Below are positions 36,803-48,643 of a stretch of 64,000 nt of DNA, in pieces. Within the stretch, counting starts at the first letter, position 1, and the number at the start of each line of letters is the position of its first letter. Origin of the DNA: Adenanthera pavonina (Eukaryota; Streptophyta; Magnoliopsida; Fabales; Fabaceae); contig JAIVEN010000021.1 of the NCBI GenBank assembly GCA_026686845.1, positions 12,046,001 to 12,110,000 of the forward strand, read 5' to 3'. The notes under the pieces were generated by a model, which worked only from the letters and a program-made list of their open reading frames with translations, had not been told where the DNA came from and did no database searches. Made by a program: the position numbers and the translations under genes.

Positions 36803-37877
36803 CCGATCAAAGGGCAGTTTCCAAACCTCACTCATAAATCTCTCGAAGTCTTCATGGAGCACCCAAGGGGCATTAAATCTGAATGGGTACTCCCTATGTA
36901 AAGTATGCTGCCGAGGTTCCACTAGGCGGAGAAGAATTGGTCTGTGATCCGATTTGAAGAACGGTAAATGGAGGACCGAAGCATTAGAAAATTGATCACG
37001 GAATTCATCATTAACAAGACATCTATCAATTCTACTGTAGCACCCATCCCGTTTCCAAGTGAAGAATGGCCCCTTGCATCCCAAGTTCGACAACTCCATT
37101 TCCTCAACCCAATTACAGAACTCACGATCAGTTGTGGGACCTCGCGATGTAAGGATTTTCTCTCATTATCCTTTAACGTCTAGCTAAAATCTCCCGCAAC
37201 ACACCACGCCCCATTCACACATTCACTAATTCTGCTTAAGTTAGACCACGCTTCCCTCCTCATACTCAGGTTTGGCTGGGCATAAACAACCGAGAGATAC
37301 AGCCGCTAGGAATCAGATTCCAAGTAAGAATGGATACACTGCTTGTTAACCTCCTTGATAAAAAAAATTACATCTAGCAGCATCCCATAAGAACCAAATT
37401 GCCCCACTATAGCCTTCAGCATCGACAATTTCCATGTTAGGAAAACCCACGCTTAACGCTGTGTTTCTAGCTTTAGGTCCACCCGCACGCATTTCAAGAG
37501 TCAACCGCATGTTTTTTAACCAGTTCACGAATAAGGCCTGAAAAGCTCTTCGAGTTGGTTCCTCTGCTGTTCTATATATGTCCTATCATAATTAAAGGCT
37601 AAGAGACCAGGCTTGAATGCCCAGAATATGATCCTCGCTCATAAGAGTGTCTTGTGCAGTTTCCACTGACGAAATCGATCCCACCTGTTTAGTCTTCTCA
37701 CGGCCCAGCCCATCTTCAGCATCCATGCGTTCAAGGGCAGCATGTTCAACCACAACCACCGGCCCAATAGGATTCAAAGCAGCCCTAAACTCAGGGCCCT
37801 TAGGTCTACCCTCTCCAGATTTAACAACAGCGGCCTGGTCCTCCTTACCACCTTTATTTGGACTACCACACATGTAC

Positions 37878-38799
37878 ACTTGAATTTGAAAGATATGAAA
37901 AAAAAAAAACGCAATTTCTTTAATATAATTATTAAATTTTCACATTTGGTATATTAAATTTTCCATTTCCATATCATCATGTGTTCCTTTATAGATAAAT
38001 AAATCATGATTTGGCTCCAAGTCTAAATGTTAATCATGCATCCTAAGATTTGTTCATTTACTATTTTGTTACTTGTCATATTTTATTTTTGCTTTGCCAC
38101 TACAAATAGTAAAATAATAAATGATTGTCTAATTTCGTACTTTCAAAATTAAATTGATATTTCAAACTTATAACTATATATTCATTTTAATTTAGGCATT
38201 AATCCCACACTACTAAAAACCTATTTTTCATTTGGAATTTGAATTCATACATATAAAATTCATTATCTATTATATCTATCTATTTATTATATATATATAT
38301 ATATAAATAGTTAAAAAAGTAGTTTCTTTAGGGATTTGAAAGGCTAAAAAATTAAAGGTAGTTTTTCCATAGTTTTAGAAACTCCAAACTAACACATGGC
38401 GGAATAAAAAAGATAATCATTAATTTATTTTAAAATTTGTGATTCAAAATCTAATTTTTTAGGTTTTATCCCAAGATTTAAATTTAAAACCAACAAACTT
38501 TAAAAAGGGTGCATCACCAGAGTTATGTTTCATATTTAAATTAATTATTTCGCAAATCCACATATCCAGTTCGAATCTACTAATTAAATTAGTTATACAC
38601 GTCCCAAATCAAATGTTTTAATTAATTATATATGTAATTATATTTAAAATAAATTATATATTATCTTCTATCCATATAACTTTCATGCTTCGGCATATCA
38701 TAATAATATAATTGACATATTTTTTCCACTCACACACATATATATATATATATATATTATCAATTGTCATATTTTGGGATTGATTGAAATAGATATTTC
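37878..38799. repeat. Right direct repeat flanking the LINE
   Basis: This matches 30017-31157 without its MITE. Small differences include lengths of TA runs and scattered substitutions. It lies directly against the 5' end of the LINE. Confidence 0.85.
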
Positions 38800-38976
38800 A
38801 GTTAATTAGACTTTGACGTTTTGCTCCTATGTTTGGTTCGAGGGGATTTAGATGGGAGGGGAAGGAAAAATTTTTTTTTTTATCTTTATTTTTTAAAATT
38901 AAATAAAAAAATGTGAGTAGTTTTTCTCTAGTCTCTTTCTCTTCTTCATATTTAAGTACAAAAGTAAAAGTGCTTT

Positions 38977-39384
38977 TGTTACGATTAAGCCCAATGAATC
39001 AAGCCCATCCATGATACATAAAATTAAAGAGCAACAGAAGACACAATCAAAAGTGGGCCAGCAAGGTGTGAGCACAAGAATTCATAAGCCCACTTCAAAG
39101 CTAAGGGAAAAGTAGGGCACTGTAGGATATCTGATCCTAGCTAGCTGCCAGTGGGGGGTCAGGAAAATAGCTGGAGTGTCTTTCCCTGTGTGGTCTTTTC
39201 TTTCTCAGTGATATCTTTTCTTCCTGCATCTTCGAAGGCTGTGCCATTTCTATTTGAAGCTAATTTTAGTTTAAGAATTTACGTGTAGCATTGTTTAGCC
39301 TTTATTATATCAATTAAGTCATCTTGAGAGCTTTAATCAAGTCTTGGTACTGTAAACTTTCTGTGTCAATCTGATATCATTATA
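38977..39384 (+). repeat. 5' LTR of the gypsy element
   Basis: Direct repeat of 43817-44230, as described for the whole element. Confidence 0.92.
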
Positions 39385-39405
39385 GTCTGGTGCTTTCATT
39401 GACCA

Positions 39406-42400
39406 ATGGCAGACAATACTCGTTTATCCGTGCTGAATAATGAGGTGAAGGAGGTCAAAGACACTTTGTCTTCAACTACAGCTCGTTTAGACACCATTGA
39501 ACAAACACTCGAGAGGCTCACCAAATCCATTGATGCTCTTACTCATCGTGACCTTGCCTCCCCTCCTCCTTCAACTACCATTGGTACTTCGAACTCCTCA
39601 GTTACCGGTGGTTCTCTGTTGGTTACATATCAACCATTTCAGACTCATTCAGTTAAACTTGATTTTCCACATTTTGACGGATCTGAACCTCTTAACTGGA
39701 TATTTCGGGCAGAACAAATTTTTTCTTATTACGACACACCAGATTCTCAACGCTTACTGGTGGCTGCTGTCCATATGGAAGGTGCGATAGTTCCATGGTT
39801 CCAAATGCTTCAAAAGGCAAATCAAATTCCTACTTGGAAAGATCTGGTATGCGCCATCGAATCCCATTATGGTCCTTCTCAGTTTGATAATCCCCGACAT
39901 CAGTTATTTAAGTTGAACAAAATGATTCTGTTGCCGAATTTTATCATGATTTCCTAATTCTTGCCAATCGTGTTGATGGATTATCGTAGGATGCACTACT
40001 TGACTGTTTTGTTAGTGGCCTTAAACCAGACATCAAGCGTGATGTGGTTTCTCAATCGCCATCCTCCCTACTTCGAGCTGCTGCTTTGCTCGCCTTTATG
40101 GTGACCGTGACACTGTTATTACCCCACCACCAGAAAAACATCGTTTACCCCTTCCCGCTTTACCTTGGCATAAATCACCTAACCCACCAACACCACCACC
40201 TTCCAAGACATCTCTCCCACCCTTATTGCCGACCCCTCCAACCAAACCTATCCCTCCTATCAAAAAGCTTACCGCTGCCGAACAACAAATACGCTGTGAA
40301 AAAGGCCTCTATTTCACCTGTGATGAAAAATTTTCTTGGAATCACAAATGTCCTAACAAACATTATATGGTCCTTCAGGCTGAAGAAGATGACTTACTTG
40401 AACCACAACCCCCTAATTCGCCTACTTCTATGCTTCACTTATCCCTTAATGCCTTACAGGGCACCGGAGGCAAATGCACCGTACGATTTCACGGCTTTAT
40501 TCAAAGCCAAGCTGTTCAAGTGCTCCTTGATGGTGGCAGTTCGGACTCTTTCATCCACCCTAGAATTGCCCATCACTTAAGACTGCCTATTTAGCCATTA
40601 CCGGGATTACGTGTTATTGTTGGAAACGGCGAAAGGATGATAGGTGAGGGAATTGTCCGTGATTTGGATATTTGCATTTGTGGGTACCATATTGTTGTTG
40701 ATGCATATGTTTTGGGTGTGATTGGCTCTGATGTTGTACTGGGCTCTTCTTGGTTGGCTACCTTGGGTCCGCACATAGCAGATTATAGCACGGCCACTCT
40801 CAAATTTTATCTCAACAATCAATTTGTCACTTTACAGGGCTATAATGATAATACACCAATGTCTGCTGCTTTTCATCATCTCAAACGTCTTCATGATACT
40901 GATGCTATTGCCGAATTATATATGCTCTCTTGTATCATTGAGGACCCTACCTTAACAACCTCTTTGGATGTTCCTTTAGATACTCCCCATGATATTTCTC
41001 CATTGCTTGAGAAATACAATTCAGTGTTCCAGGTTCCTAACACACTTCCTCCACCACGTGCTCATGACCATGCAATTCCTTTAATTGAAGGCACTCCTCC
41101 TGTCAAGGTCCGACCATATCGCTACCCTTTTGCATACAAATCTATTATTGAGCAGATGGTTTTAGAAATGTTAGCAGCCGGCCTGATCAAACCCAGTACC
41201 AGTCCTTTTTTAGCCCCTGTTATCCTTGTTAAAAAGAAAGATGGTACTTGGCGTTTCTGTACAGATTATCATGCTCTTAATGCTGTTACTATCAAAGACA
41301 GTTTTCCAATTCCCACTGTTGATGAATTGCTTGATGAATTAAGTGGATCACAGTTTTTTTCCAAACTCGACCTTCGTTCGGGTTACCATCAAATTCTAGT
41401 AAAGGAAGAAGATTGCTATAAGACAACTTTTCGTACTCATCAAGGTCACTATGAATGGGTTGTTATGCCCTTCGGTCTTACAAATGCACCAGCAACCTTT
41501 CAGTCTCTCATGAACAATGTCTTCCATGACTTCCTCCAACGGTTTGTCCTTGTTTTTTTTTATGACATTTTGATTTACAGCTCTACTTGGGCTTTTCATT
41601 TAGACCATCTGGAACAAGTTTTTTGCTCGTTTGCAAGAACACTCTCTTTTTGCAAAGTTATCAAAATGTTCATTTGGCCAACAGAAGATTTTTTATTTAG
41701 GCCATGTTGTGTCAATTGCTGGAGTTGAAATGGACCGCTCCAAAGTTGCCTCTGTTGTAGATTGGCCCATTCCACAAACCGTCTCCCAACTCCGTTCATT
41801 TTTGGGGCTTACTGGATATTATAGGCGCTTTGTTCGTAATTATGCTACACTTACAAGTCCACTTACTCAACTGCTGAAGTGTGACTCTTTTCAATGGAAC
41901 CAAGAGGCACAACATGCTTTTGTTCGCTTGAAAGAAGCCCTTACTACAACACCCATCTTGGCTCTCCCTGATTTTTCAAAGCCCGTCGTACTAGAGACTG
42001 ACGCTTTTAGGTCTGGTATAGGTGCTATTTTGAGTCAAGATGGCCGGCCCATTGCTTATTTTTCTCGTCAGCTCTCTTCTCGCATGCAAACTAAATCTGC
42101 ATATGTTCGTGAATTATATGCCATCACAGAAGCTTTTTCCAAATTTCGACACTATTTATTGGGGCACTTTTTCATTATCCGCACAGATCAACGCAGTCTG
42201 AAGCACTTGTCGGAGCAAACCATACAAACCCCTGAACAAGAAGAGTGGCTTCCTAAATTACTCGAGTTTCGCTACACCATTGAATATAAGCCAGGTCGTA
42301 GTAATCAAGCTACAGATGCTTTGTCCCGAATTACTCACATGAATCTCACTATGCCATACTCTGCTTTTGAGGATACGATCGGGTCAGCTATCTCTCAATC

Positions 42401-43955
42401 ACCTGATATTGCTGATTTACATCACAAATTTAATACTTCTCCTACTACATTACCTCATTTTCATCTCCTTAATGGCCTCTTATACTATGATAACCGTTTA
42501 GTTCTGCCCCATGATGATCCTACTTTGTTGAATACTCTTCTTCATGAATTTCACTCTTCTCCTTTGGGTGGTCATGCTGGTGTGACTCGTACATTAGCTC
42601 GCATTTCATCACAATTTTATTGGAAGGATATGAAAAAGCACATTACTGATTACATTAGAGCATGATTTGTTTGTCAACGTGCAAAAGTTTCACAACTTCA
42701 TCTAGCGGGGTTACTACGCCCTTTACCTATTCCTTCCCAAGTTTGGGAAGATATTGCTATGGACTTCATTACTGGGCTGCCACCTTCACGTGGGAATTCT
42801 GTCATATTTGTTGTTGTGGATAGGCTCACCAAATATGGCCACTTTGCCCCCCTTTGAGCTACTTATACTACTTTACAGGTAGCTGAAACTTTCCTCCATA
42901 CCGTCGTCAAGTTGCATGGCATTCCCCGTTCTATTGTTTCTGATCGAGACAAGGTCTTCACTAGTTCTTTTTGGCAACATCTATTTAAGCTACAGGGGAC
43001 TACATTGAACATGAGCTCTGCTTATCACCCTGAAACCGATGGCCAAACTGAAGCACTTAACAAATGCCTTGAGCAATATCTTCGTTGCTTTGTCCATGAC
43101 ACTCCACAATCTTGGGTTCAGTTTTTACCATGGGCTGAATTTTGGTATAACTCTTCCTTCCAAACTTCAATTGGTATGACTCCCTTCAAGGCTCTCTATG
43201 GCCGTGATCCACCTACCATACTCAAATTCAGCCCTGTTAATGGCATTCCATTTGATTTGGAACAACAATTGAGAGACAGGGATGCTATTATTGCACTCTT
43301 GAAACGTAATTTATTAAATGCTCAATTTCGCATGAAGTGTTATGCTGATACTCACATACGTGAATTGGAATTTCAAGTGGGTGATTCTGTTTTTGTCAAG
43401 CTTCAACCATATAGGCAACATACTATTCATCATCGTACCTCCCAAAAGCTAGCACTAAGATACTTTGGACCCTTCCTCATCACTGAATGGGTAGGCCCTG
43501 TTGCCTATAGGTTCTTGCTTCTTGCACATGCCAAAATACACCCAGTGTTTCACATTTCTATGCTCAAACAATGCCATGGTGATCACTCTACACAATATGT
43601 TCCCCTCCCTACAATGACTGAACCTGAAGGACCAATAATTTCTCCCATAGCTATTTTGGATGTTCGCCAGGTGAAACTCAAAGATCTTTGGGTTATTCAA
43701 CTTCTTGTTCAATGGGATGGCTTTGATGTATGGACCTGGGAAAATCTCACAGACTTTCTCAACAATTATCCTTCATTTGACCTTAGGGACAAGGTCCAAT
43801 TTGATGGGGAGGGTAATGTTACGCTTAAGCCCAATGAATCAAGCCCATCCATGATACATAAAATTAAAGAGCAACAGAAAACACAATCAAAAGTGGGCCA
43901 GCAAGGTGTGAGCACAAGAATTCATAAGCCCACTTCGAAGCTAAGGGAAAAGTAG
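39406..43955 (+). pseudogene. Broken gypsy gag-pol polyprotein
   Basis: gag begins at 39406 and stays open to 39957. A TAG near 39987, a frame change before 40226, and a TAG at 40592 follow. The knuckle region reads YFTCDEKFSWNHKC, missing the first Cys. Protease has DGGSSDSF (usually DSGS). Reverse transcriptase and the rest run 40637-41728; the frame changes near 41630-41728, and RNase H and the integrase start lie in 41631-42665. Integrase continues to 43955 with stops at 42663 and 42858; its core has a clear SDRDKVFTS segment. The active site of reverse transcriptase reads FFYDIL in place of FFDDIL, so a catalytic Asp is lost. The C-terminal part (LLVQWDGFDVWTWENL) resembles a chromodomain, which in this clade guides integration. 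Confidence 0.9.
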
Positions 43956-44230
43956 GGCACTGTAAGATATCTGATCCTAGTTAGCTGCCAGTGGGGGTGG
44001 GGGGTCAGGAAAATAGCTGGAGTATCTTTCCCTGTGTGGTCTTTTCTTTCTCAGTGATATCTTTTCTTCCTGCATCTTCGAAGGCTGTGCCATTTCTATT
44101 TGAAGCTAATTTTAGTTTAAGAATTTACGTGTAGCAGAGTTTAGCCTTTATTATATCAATTAAGTCATCTTGAGAGCTTTAATCAAGTCTTGGTACTGTA
44201 AACTTTCTATGTCAATATGATATCATTACA
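43817..44230 (+). repeat. 3' LTR of the gypsy element
   Basis: It carries a 6-bp insertion (GGGTGG type) relative to the 5' LTR near 43990. The polyprotein frame runs 138 bases into it, ending at 43955. Confidence 0.92.
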
Positions 44231-44343
44231 GCTTCCTTCCCTTATTTAGTTTGAGAAAAAAATAAAATAAAATATTTTCCCTATCATACCTTCCAAAATC
44301 CCTCAAACGAAGGTAAAATTTGTTGACAGATTCTAAATAAATT

Positions 44344-44797
44344 AAACTTCAAAATGATAATCAATTCAAAAATCTGTCAAATATTTTAATTACAAAAACA
44401 ATTAGTTCAATAAAAATAGAAAACATATAAAATCATAATTTTTGAATTTATTTTTATTTTTGACAAACTTAATGGGATGTGAATTTTATTTGAATAAATA
44501 ATATATAATAAAAAAATTATTTTCGTACGTAAAGTAATTGGATAAACAACATATGAAAAACAAAATTTTTAAACTTCAAAATGATAATCAATTCAAAAAT
44601 CTGTCAAATATTTTAATTACAAAAACAATCAGTTCAATAAAAATAGAAAACATATAAAATCATAATTTTTGAATTTATTTTTATTTTTAACAAATTTTAT
44701 GGGATGTGAATTTTATTTGAATAAATAATATATAATAAACAAATTATTTTCGTACGTAAAGTAATTGGATAAACAACATATGAAATACAAAATTTTT
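44344..44797. repeat. 227-bp tandem duplication
   Basis: AAACTTCAAAATGATAATCA at 44344 recurs at 44571; the two units are nearly identical over their length and end in ACAAAATTTTTAAA. Non-coding. It begins about 30 bp beyond the MITE that holds the gypsy element. Confidence 0.9.
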
Positions 44798-46049
44798 AAA
44801 TTATTTTTGATTTTTTACCATAACAATGTTTCTTGAATTACATGATATATTAATTAATATCATATCATATAATAATATAAATAATATAATAATTGGCAAT
44901 ATCGTATTGTTGGTAGGAAAAAGAATATCATATCAATCGCCATATTTGGTATTGTAACGCATCGTATCTTTTTATCCCATCAAAATTTCCATCAATATCG
45001 ATCACTGAACAGACCGTGATATTTGGTGCCATGCTCTATATAAATTGATAACGAGAGTTTATCATTGTCCTTCAATTTTAGTTTATCCATTAATTAATTA
45101 TTTGATTTCATATGGATGGGGATAATTATATCATTGTTGATTTTTAATTATTAGTTGTCATCATTAACTATTAATTACCACTGCAAATGATTATTATAAC
45201 TATTTTTGTCATTATTAATTATGAATAATTGATTTTTTACTGATTTATTATTAATAAGAGAAGTGGTAGAAAATCTAAATCTGAAAAGCAAATATTATGT
45301 CCTAAAGGGAAAATATTTAATAATAATTATTATAAATTACCATTATTAATTATTAAGTATAGTTGTTAGTAATTATTTTATTACTAATTATTAATTATTA
45401 ATTTTTATTATTGGTTTATGAACATAATTTTAAATACTAAATAGTGTATCTATTGCGGCAAAAAAAAAACAGAAAAGGACATTCATTGCTTCTATATTGA
45501 AGTTTCCCAAAATCTATACTACTAATACTAAAATAGACGAAATAAATTTATTAGTATTGCTGAATACTAGAATTTCGCGGGTCATCGATTAACTGACCTG
45601 CGTTTTTGTTTTGATCGTTTTGTGAACTAGGCTTGGAAATTTATTCAGAATTTTTGTTTTTATAAATTCTATATCGTGAAATTTATTTGAAATGAAAAGT
45701 CTGTGTCTGATATTTTGCGAAGAGAATAGTGCTGTTTGTTGGGACAACGGACTGGCAACTATTTTCAAAATGATTTATTTATTTTTTTACTATAAAGTTT
45801 AGTTTTTCTGATTAAATATGCAGCATGTGAATCTTGTTTAATATTATAGGTAGAATCTTAATTAATAGCAAAAGGAATTGAAAATAAAGAATGACCAGTT
45901 TTACCACAAGGAAAAAGTGTAGCAGCAATTTCACTTGAAATAAGAGTAAGAACAATTTCAATTTCATTACTGGATTTAAAAGTTGATATCAATGCATTTC
46001 ATAAAAATATATTTTTTTTGTTTTTTTTCCTGACCTTCGCACCAGCTAC
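44798..46049. other. AT-rich gap, nothing recognised
   Basis: Simple AT-rich sequence with many TTAATTATTA words near 45070-45420. No gene or element ends seen. Confidence 0.6.
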
Positions 46050-46592
46050 TAGGGGTGTGCATGAGTCGGGTTGGGTCGGGCTTCACTCCCACTCAATGCC
46101 CGGCCCGTGCACACTCGGGTTAGGCCGGGTTAGGTACCGGAGTGGGTCGGGTCGGTACCACATGATTTTTAAAAATATTAAAAATAGAATAAAAACTAAC
46201 TTTATGTAAAAAAATTTAATTATTAATATAAAAGTAGATTTTTAAAAAAATATAATGTTATGATAGAAATTAATTTTTTTAAAAATTATAAATTTTTACA
46301 ACTATACATTATTTTCATATAATATTAAATTAAAAAATTAATTTAAAATTTTAAATAAAATTAAAATATCAAAACCTTATAAAGTTTTTCATAATAATCA
46401 AATAATAAATGTATTATATAAGATATATAAAAAAAATATAATAAAATCAATTAATATATATAAAATAATATATTTTAAAAATATATATATTTATATATAG
46501 TTCAGGTTAGACCGAACAAAACAACCTAACCCGAAATTCGGCCTGGTTGGCCCAATAAGACCGGGCCAACCGGACCACGGGTTTTTGTCCTA
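46050..46592. mobile_element. Non-autonomous hAT element with CGGG-rich ends
   Basis: It begins TAGGGGTGTGCATGAGTCGG, has GGGTCGGG-type subterminal words, an AT-rich core and a GC-rich right end finishing TTTTTGTCCTA. Flanks CCAGCTAC (46042-46049) and CTAGCTAT (46593-46600) form an 8-bp target duplication with two mismatches, as expected for hAT. No transposase. Confidence 0.7.
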
Positions 46593-48348
46593 CTAGCTAT
46601 CCCTGTCAAAATATGTTATTTACACAGCTTTAATACCCTTTTTCTCGACCATCACTTCAATCCATCTATATGAATAATATAGACTACTGCTGTTCTATCA
46701 CAAACCTTATACAACCAAATCTTGGAACCTGAAATTATATCTTTAAAGTATATTTTTTTTAAATTTAAAATCTCATTGCGTTACAATTACAATTAGAATT
46801 TTACAATATTATAAATCATCGATCTCAAACTCTAAGAATGAGTAACTGTTTTTGGCCCAAACTCCAAAATGAGTAATTTGGAGCATGACCTATTAGTTTT
46901 GAAGAGTAATTTAATAGCTTTCACACTATCTTCCTTGATAAAAGTGCAATTAAATGTCAGCATTGGAACTAAATTCAAAGAAATATTTTTTTTAATTTTA
47001 AATATAAAATTTTTTATGATATACATAATAATATTTATTATATATTTTTTAAAATTTTTTTATTTAATATATTTCAAAAAAGAGAGAATGAGATTAAATA
47101 AAAATAGTTTTAAAAAAATATAATTTTTAAAAAATTAAAATATTTAATTAAATTTAAATTTTATTATTAATATGTATAATTCAGTTATAAGAATTTTATA
47201 TTAAGAATTGAAAGGAGTAATATTTTTTTGAAAAATTAAAATAAAGTCTGATGATATTTTTATATATTGATTTAGTATCAGGTATTTTAGATGAGCATGT
47301 AGGAGCACCAACGATGCTTTTGCTATGCTCACTTTTTTTAATTTAAATCATATTAATATAAATTATGTTGCGACAGAATAAGTTTCATGCAAATTTGCCT
47401 GGGAAAAGTACAATTGAGGACTGGGATAAGAAATAATTTCAAATGAGAATTTTGAGCTGAAAATTTAGTTAAATTTAATTCATATATACTTGAAATTTTA
47501 AATTGGATTAATATTTTAACTCTGGGTCTTCATTCCTATTTTTCCCAATTTCATTTAGCTTTTAAAGAATGGCAAAGGACACAAGTTGAATTGACAGAGA
47601 GCAAGCTGTATTTTTGTGTCTATTTTCAACAAAGAGTGATGATTATAGCACATTTATTGTTCAGAGATGCACAGGTTCTTTGTTTTCAGGTACGGCATTT
47701 GAAATTGGTGATAAGATAAAATAAAACTGCCTCTCCGCTACGATATTTGACCATCGGGAAAAGGAAAAATATTTTATCCTAATTTATTCTTTTTTTATCA
47801 AAATATCCTAGTTTACACTCTATGTCTTTTTTTTTTTAAAACATTTTAATGGATTTAGTGGATTAGAGATGTTGTGACATGTTAGACATATTTTTTATCT
47901 TAGTTTGCACACTAATCTTTTTTTTTTAATTTTGAAATTTGTTTTTAAAATTCTAAATGCTGAAATTTTTTTAAAAATGAAAAGTCTGTGTTGTCTGATA
48001 TTCTGTGGAGAGAAAAAAAATGTTTTTTGGTACCTTTTAATTACATAGAATAATTGTTGGGAACATAGTGTGCAAGCCTATTTTTTTTATATTATTTTTT
48101 TGTTTTCAATGCGGGGTTCATGTTATGGTATTATATGTAAAAATGCCCATTTATATATATATATATATATATATTTCAATGTGATTGTCATATTATTGTA
48201 TTATAAAACTTTTATCTTTTCTAATAAGTAATAATAAAATTACATTGATAGAAATTGAAAGCACTTCAGTTTTTATTGTTGAGAAAAAGTGGAATAGTGA
48301 CCTGAATAAATATTTTGATGAATATGTGGATCTAAATTAAAAAAAATA
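46593..48348. other. AT-rich gap, nothing recognised
   Basis: Long AT-rich stretch including a (TA)n run near 48153-48173. Open frames here are short and compositionally driven. Confidence 0.6.
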
Positions 48349-48643
48349 CTCTCTTTATCATAAATTATAAGAGAATTTTGGAATTTTTTTATTTATTTTA
48401 AAATATAAAAAATATGGATAAAATTTGTAAAGTAATTAATATCATTTTTTTATATCTTTAAGTAATTAAAGTTATATTAATAATTATTAATAATTAATTG
48501 GCCTCACTTTAAAATTTTAACATTGGTAATTTTGGAAAAAAATTAAATTATATCACAATTAATTAGTTTAACTATTAAAACTGTTTTTTCTTTAGTATTG
48601 GTAAGATGATTATTTGTTTTTTTCTAATTGGGGATGGATGGAA
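48349..48643. mobile_element. Probable Stowaway-like MITE
   Basis: The left end CTCTCTTTATCATAAATTAT after TA and right end GGGATGGATGGAATA are weakly inverted and of the plant Stowaway type. Boundaries approximate. Confidence 0.45.

Larger units (their letters stand above)
31200..37560 (-). pseudogene. Broken LINE ORF2 (endonuclease, reverse transcriptase, RNase H)
   Basis: Recognisable parts: endonuclease start with WFLWD near 37370 and its end with KSDHRPILL near 36950; reverse transcriptase with the MGALKSRGLDG region near 34680, RPISLCNIIYK near 34500 and a FIDDL active site near 33960 (usually FADDL); the LPLYPMQ region near 33600; a zinc-binding segment with CDSCPHTIESCLHILWDC near 32970; and RNase H with PRDLNKEVDSLAKAS near 31310. 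Stops and frameshifts separate these. Roughly 150 codons between endonuclease and reverse transcriptase are missing at the hAT junction. In a living element ORF2 copies the RNA into a nicked target. Confidence 0.85.
31158..37877 (-). mobile_element. 5'-truncated LINE (L1-type) with nested elements
   Basis: The minus strand carries, from right to left, the end of an ORF1-like region (near 37870-37590), an endonuclease domain (37530-36790), reverse transcriptase pieces (34700-33500), a zinc-binding tail (33056-32620) and an RNase H (31570-31200). A run of T at 31158-31166 is the poly(A) tail. It is interrupted by a hAT fragment (34707 to about 36798) and a TIR element (31709-32611). Long direct repeats lie immediately outside both ends. 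Confidence 0.85.
38977..44230 (+). mobile_element. Ty3/gypsy LTR retrotransposon, full-length but defective
   Basis: LTRs at 38977-39384 (408 bp) and 43817-44230 (414 bp) start TGTTACG and end CATTATA / CATTACA. They differ by about 11 substitutions and one 6-bp indel by eye, near 97 percent identity. Flanks GCTTT and GCTTC are a 5-bp target duplication with one mismatch. A TGG-starting primer-binding site lies at 39388 and a purine tract at 43806-43816. The gene order protease, reverse transcriptase, RNase H, integrase, chromodomain-like end is that of a gypsy chromovirus. Confidence 0.92.
38829..44313. mobile_element. MITE split by the gypsy element
   Basis: The left piece 38829-38976 begins GTTTGGTTCGAGGGGATTT. 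The right piece 44231-44313 ends CCAAAATCCCTCAAACGAAGG, its inverted counterpart. Rejoined, about 230 bp with an AT-rich centre, similar in style to the MITE at 30130. The gypsy element sits inside. Confidence 0.55.

Noticed and set aside
30017..38799. The 0.9-kb direct repeats as LTRs of a retrotransposon
   Set aside because: They lack TG..CA ends, no primer-binding site or purine tract adjoins them, and the content between them is a LINE on the opposite reading direction with its own poly(A) tail.
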